From the NCBI GenBank assembly GCA_902797005.1, contig CADBRE010000101.1, positions 1 to 16,368 of the forward strand: a stretch of DNA of 16,368 nt, read 5' to 3'. Positions 16,218 to 16,368 of the stretch are shown in pieces (the first letter of the stretch is position 1; each line of letters begins with the position of its first letter). The notes beneath the pieces are model-generated. The model made no database searches, was not told the origin of the DNA, and worked only from the letters and a program-made list of their open reading frames with translations. This DNA is from an uncultured Erysipelotrichaceae bacterium. Lineage in GTDB: Bacteria > Bacillota_I > Bacilli_A > RF39 > UBA660. A program made the translations under genes and the position numbers.

Positions 16218-16368
16218 CAGTAACTTAATGATACTGCTACTAATGATATAAGGCTTACTGCTTTGCAAGTACAGTCATTTCGGATAGAGAAGAAATATGT
16301 TACCATCCCTACTCTCACATACCTACCTGTGTTCTTCTCCCTACATCTTTTAATATCACCAGTAGCAC
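16196..16368 (-). ncRNA. 3' part of a candidate structured RNA, truncated at the window edge
   Basis: Seen on the minus strand: bases 16367-16353 pair with 16249-16235 as a 15-bp helix including two adjacent G.U pairs. Within it, 16340-16332 pair with 16294-16286 (GGAGAAGAA with TTCTTCTCT, 9 bp with one G.U), enclosing a CACA/TGTG hairpin and an ATG-GTAA-CAT hairpin with a GNRA-type loop. A separate ACTG/CAGT hairpin (16275-16257) follows, then the terminator. The G.U pairs become A.C mismatches on the plus strand, so only the minus-strand RNA pairs fully. By hand count 53 of 138 bases from 16231 are G or C, above the surrounding genes. An open 49-codon frame also runs through it (see rejected items). 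Family unknown; it may be the 3' end of a larger phage RNA. Confidence 0.55.

Noticed and set aside
16235-16280. Possible second tRNA (ACTTGCAAAG resembles an anticodon loop) or a sigma-70 promoter
   Set aside because: No T arm with TTCGA and no acceptor stem can be formed; -35/-10 candidates have wrong spacing.
16217-16366. Open 49-codon minus-strand frame to the window edge, ending in TGA at the terminator
   Set aside because: Its only internal ATG has no ribosome binding site, the peptide resembles nothing I know, and the same bases make long strand-specific helices. It remains possible that it is the end of a gene starting beyond the edge.
1-16368. CRISPR arrays, insertion sequences, integrase or attachment sites
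   Set aside because: No regular spaced repeats, transposase, recombinase or tRNA-end duplication was seen within the window.

Overview
This window is the late morphogenesis block of a short-tailed (podovirus-type) tailed phage or prophage. Every gene is on the minus strand, so transcription and gene order run from the right edge to the left. Base composition is strongly AT-rich, Shine-Dalgarno sequences are strong (AGGAGG-like) and UGA is used as a normal stop. These traits fit a phage of a low-GC Firmicute, plausibly a gut clostridial or related host. No host genes, integrase, repressor or lysis genes are present in this stretch.

Layout in transcription order. (1) Right edge, 16196-16368: the 3' part of an apparent structured non-coding RNA ending in an intrinsic terminator, followed four bases later by a tRNA-Gln(UUG) with encoded CCA. 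(2) 14346-16078: small and large terminase subunits, overlapping by ATGA. (3) 14015-14349: a 29-residue basic peptide and an 81-residue single-span membrane protein, coupled to the terminase and to each other by stop/start overlaps. (4) 10530-14004: portal, scaffold and HK97-fold major capsid protein. A perfect inverted repeat spans the portal stop codon and two hairpins follow the capsid gene. (5) 7707-10439: a small unknown protein, a P22 gp4-like adaptor and a P22 gp10-like tail hub/nozzle. (6) 1029-7697: a coiled-coil protein and a giant 1820-residue polyvalent protein, both likely internal and ejected with the DNA. (7) 1-1029: the N-terminal 343 residues of a tail fibre/receptor-binding protein that runs off the left edge.

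How it works together: the terminase packages DNA through the portal into a scaffold-built capsid. The adaptor and nozzle close the head. The coiled-coil and giant proteins are inferred to leave the particle ahead of the genome and act at or in the host envelope or cytoplasm. The fibre binds the host. There is no tape measure, tail tube or distal tail protein, which supports the podovirus call. The order portal-scaffold-coat-adaptor-hub-ejection proteins matches P22, but the ejection functions seem concentrated in one giant multidomain protein.

The two items most worth pursuing are: (a) the right-edge RNA, whose 15-bp closing helix is fully paired only in the minus-strand RNA because two G.U pairs replace Watson-Crick pairs, in a phage and tRNA-adjacent setting like that of the large ornate RNAs ROOL and GOLLD; and (b) a candidate BECR-type nuclease (toxin) domain inside the giant ejection protein.
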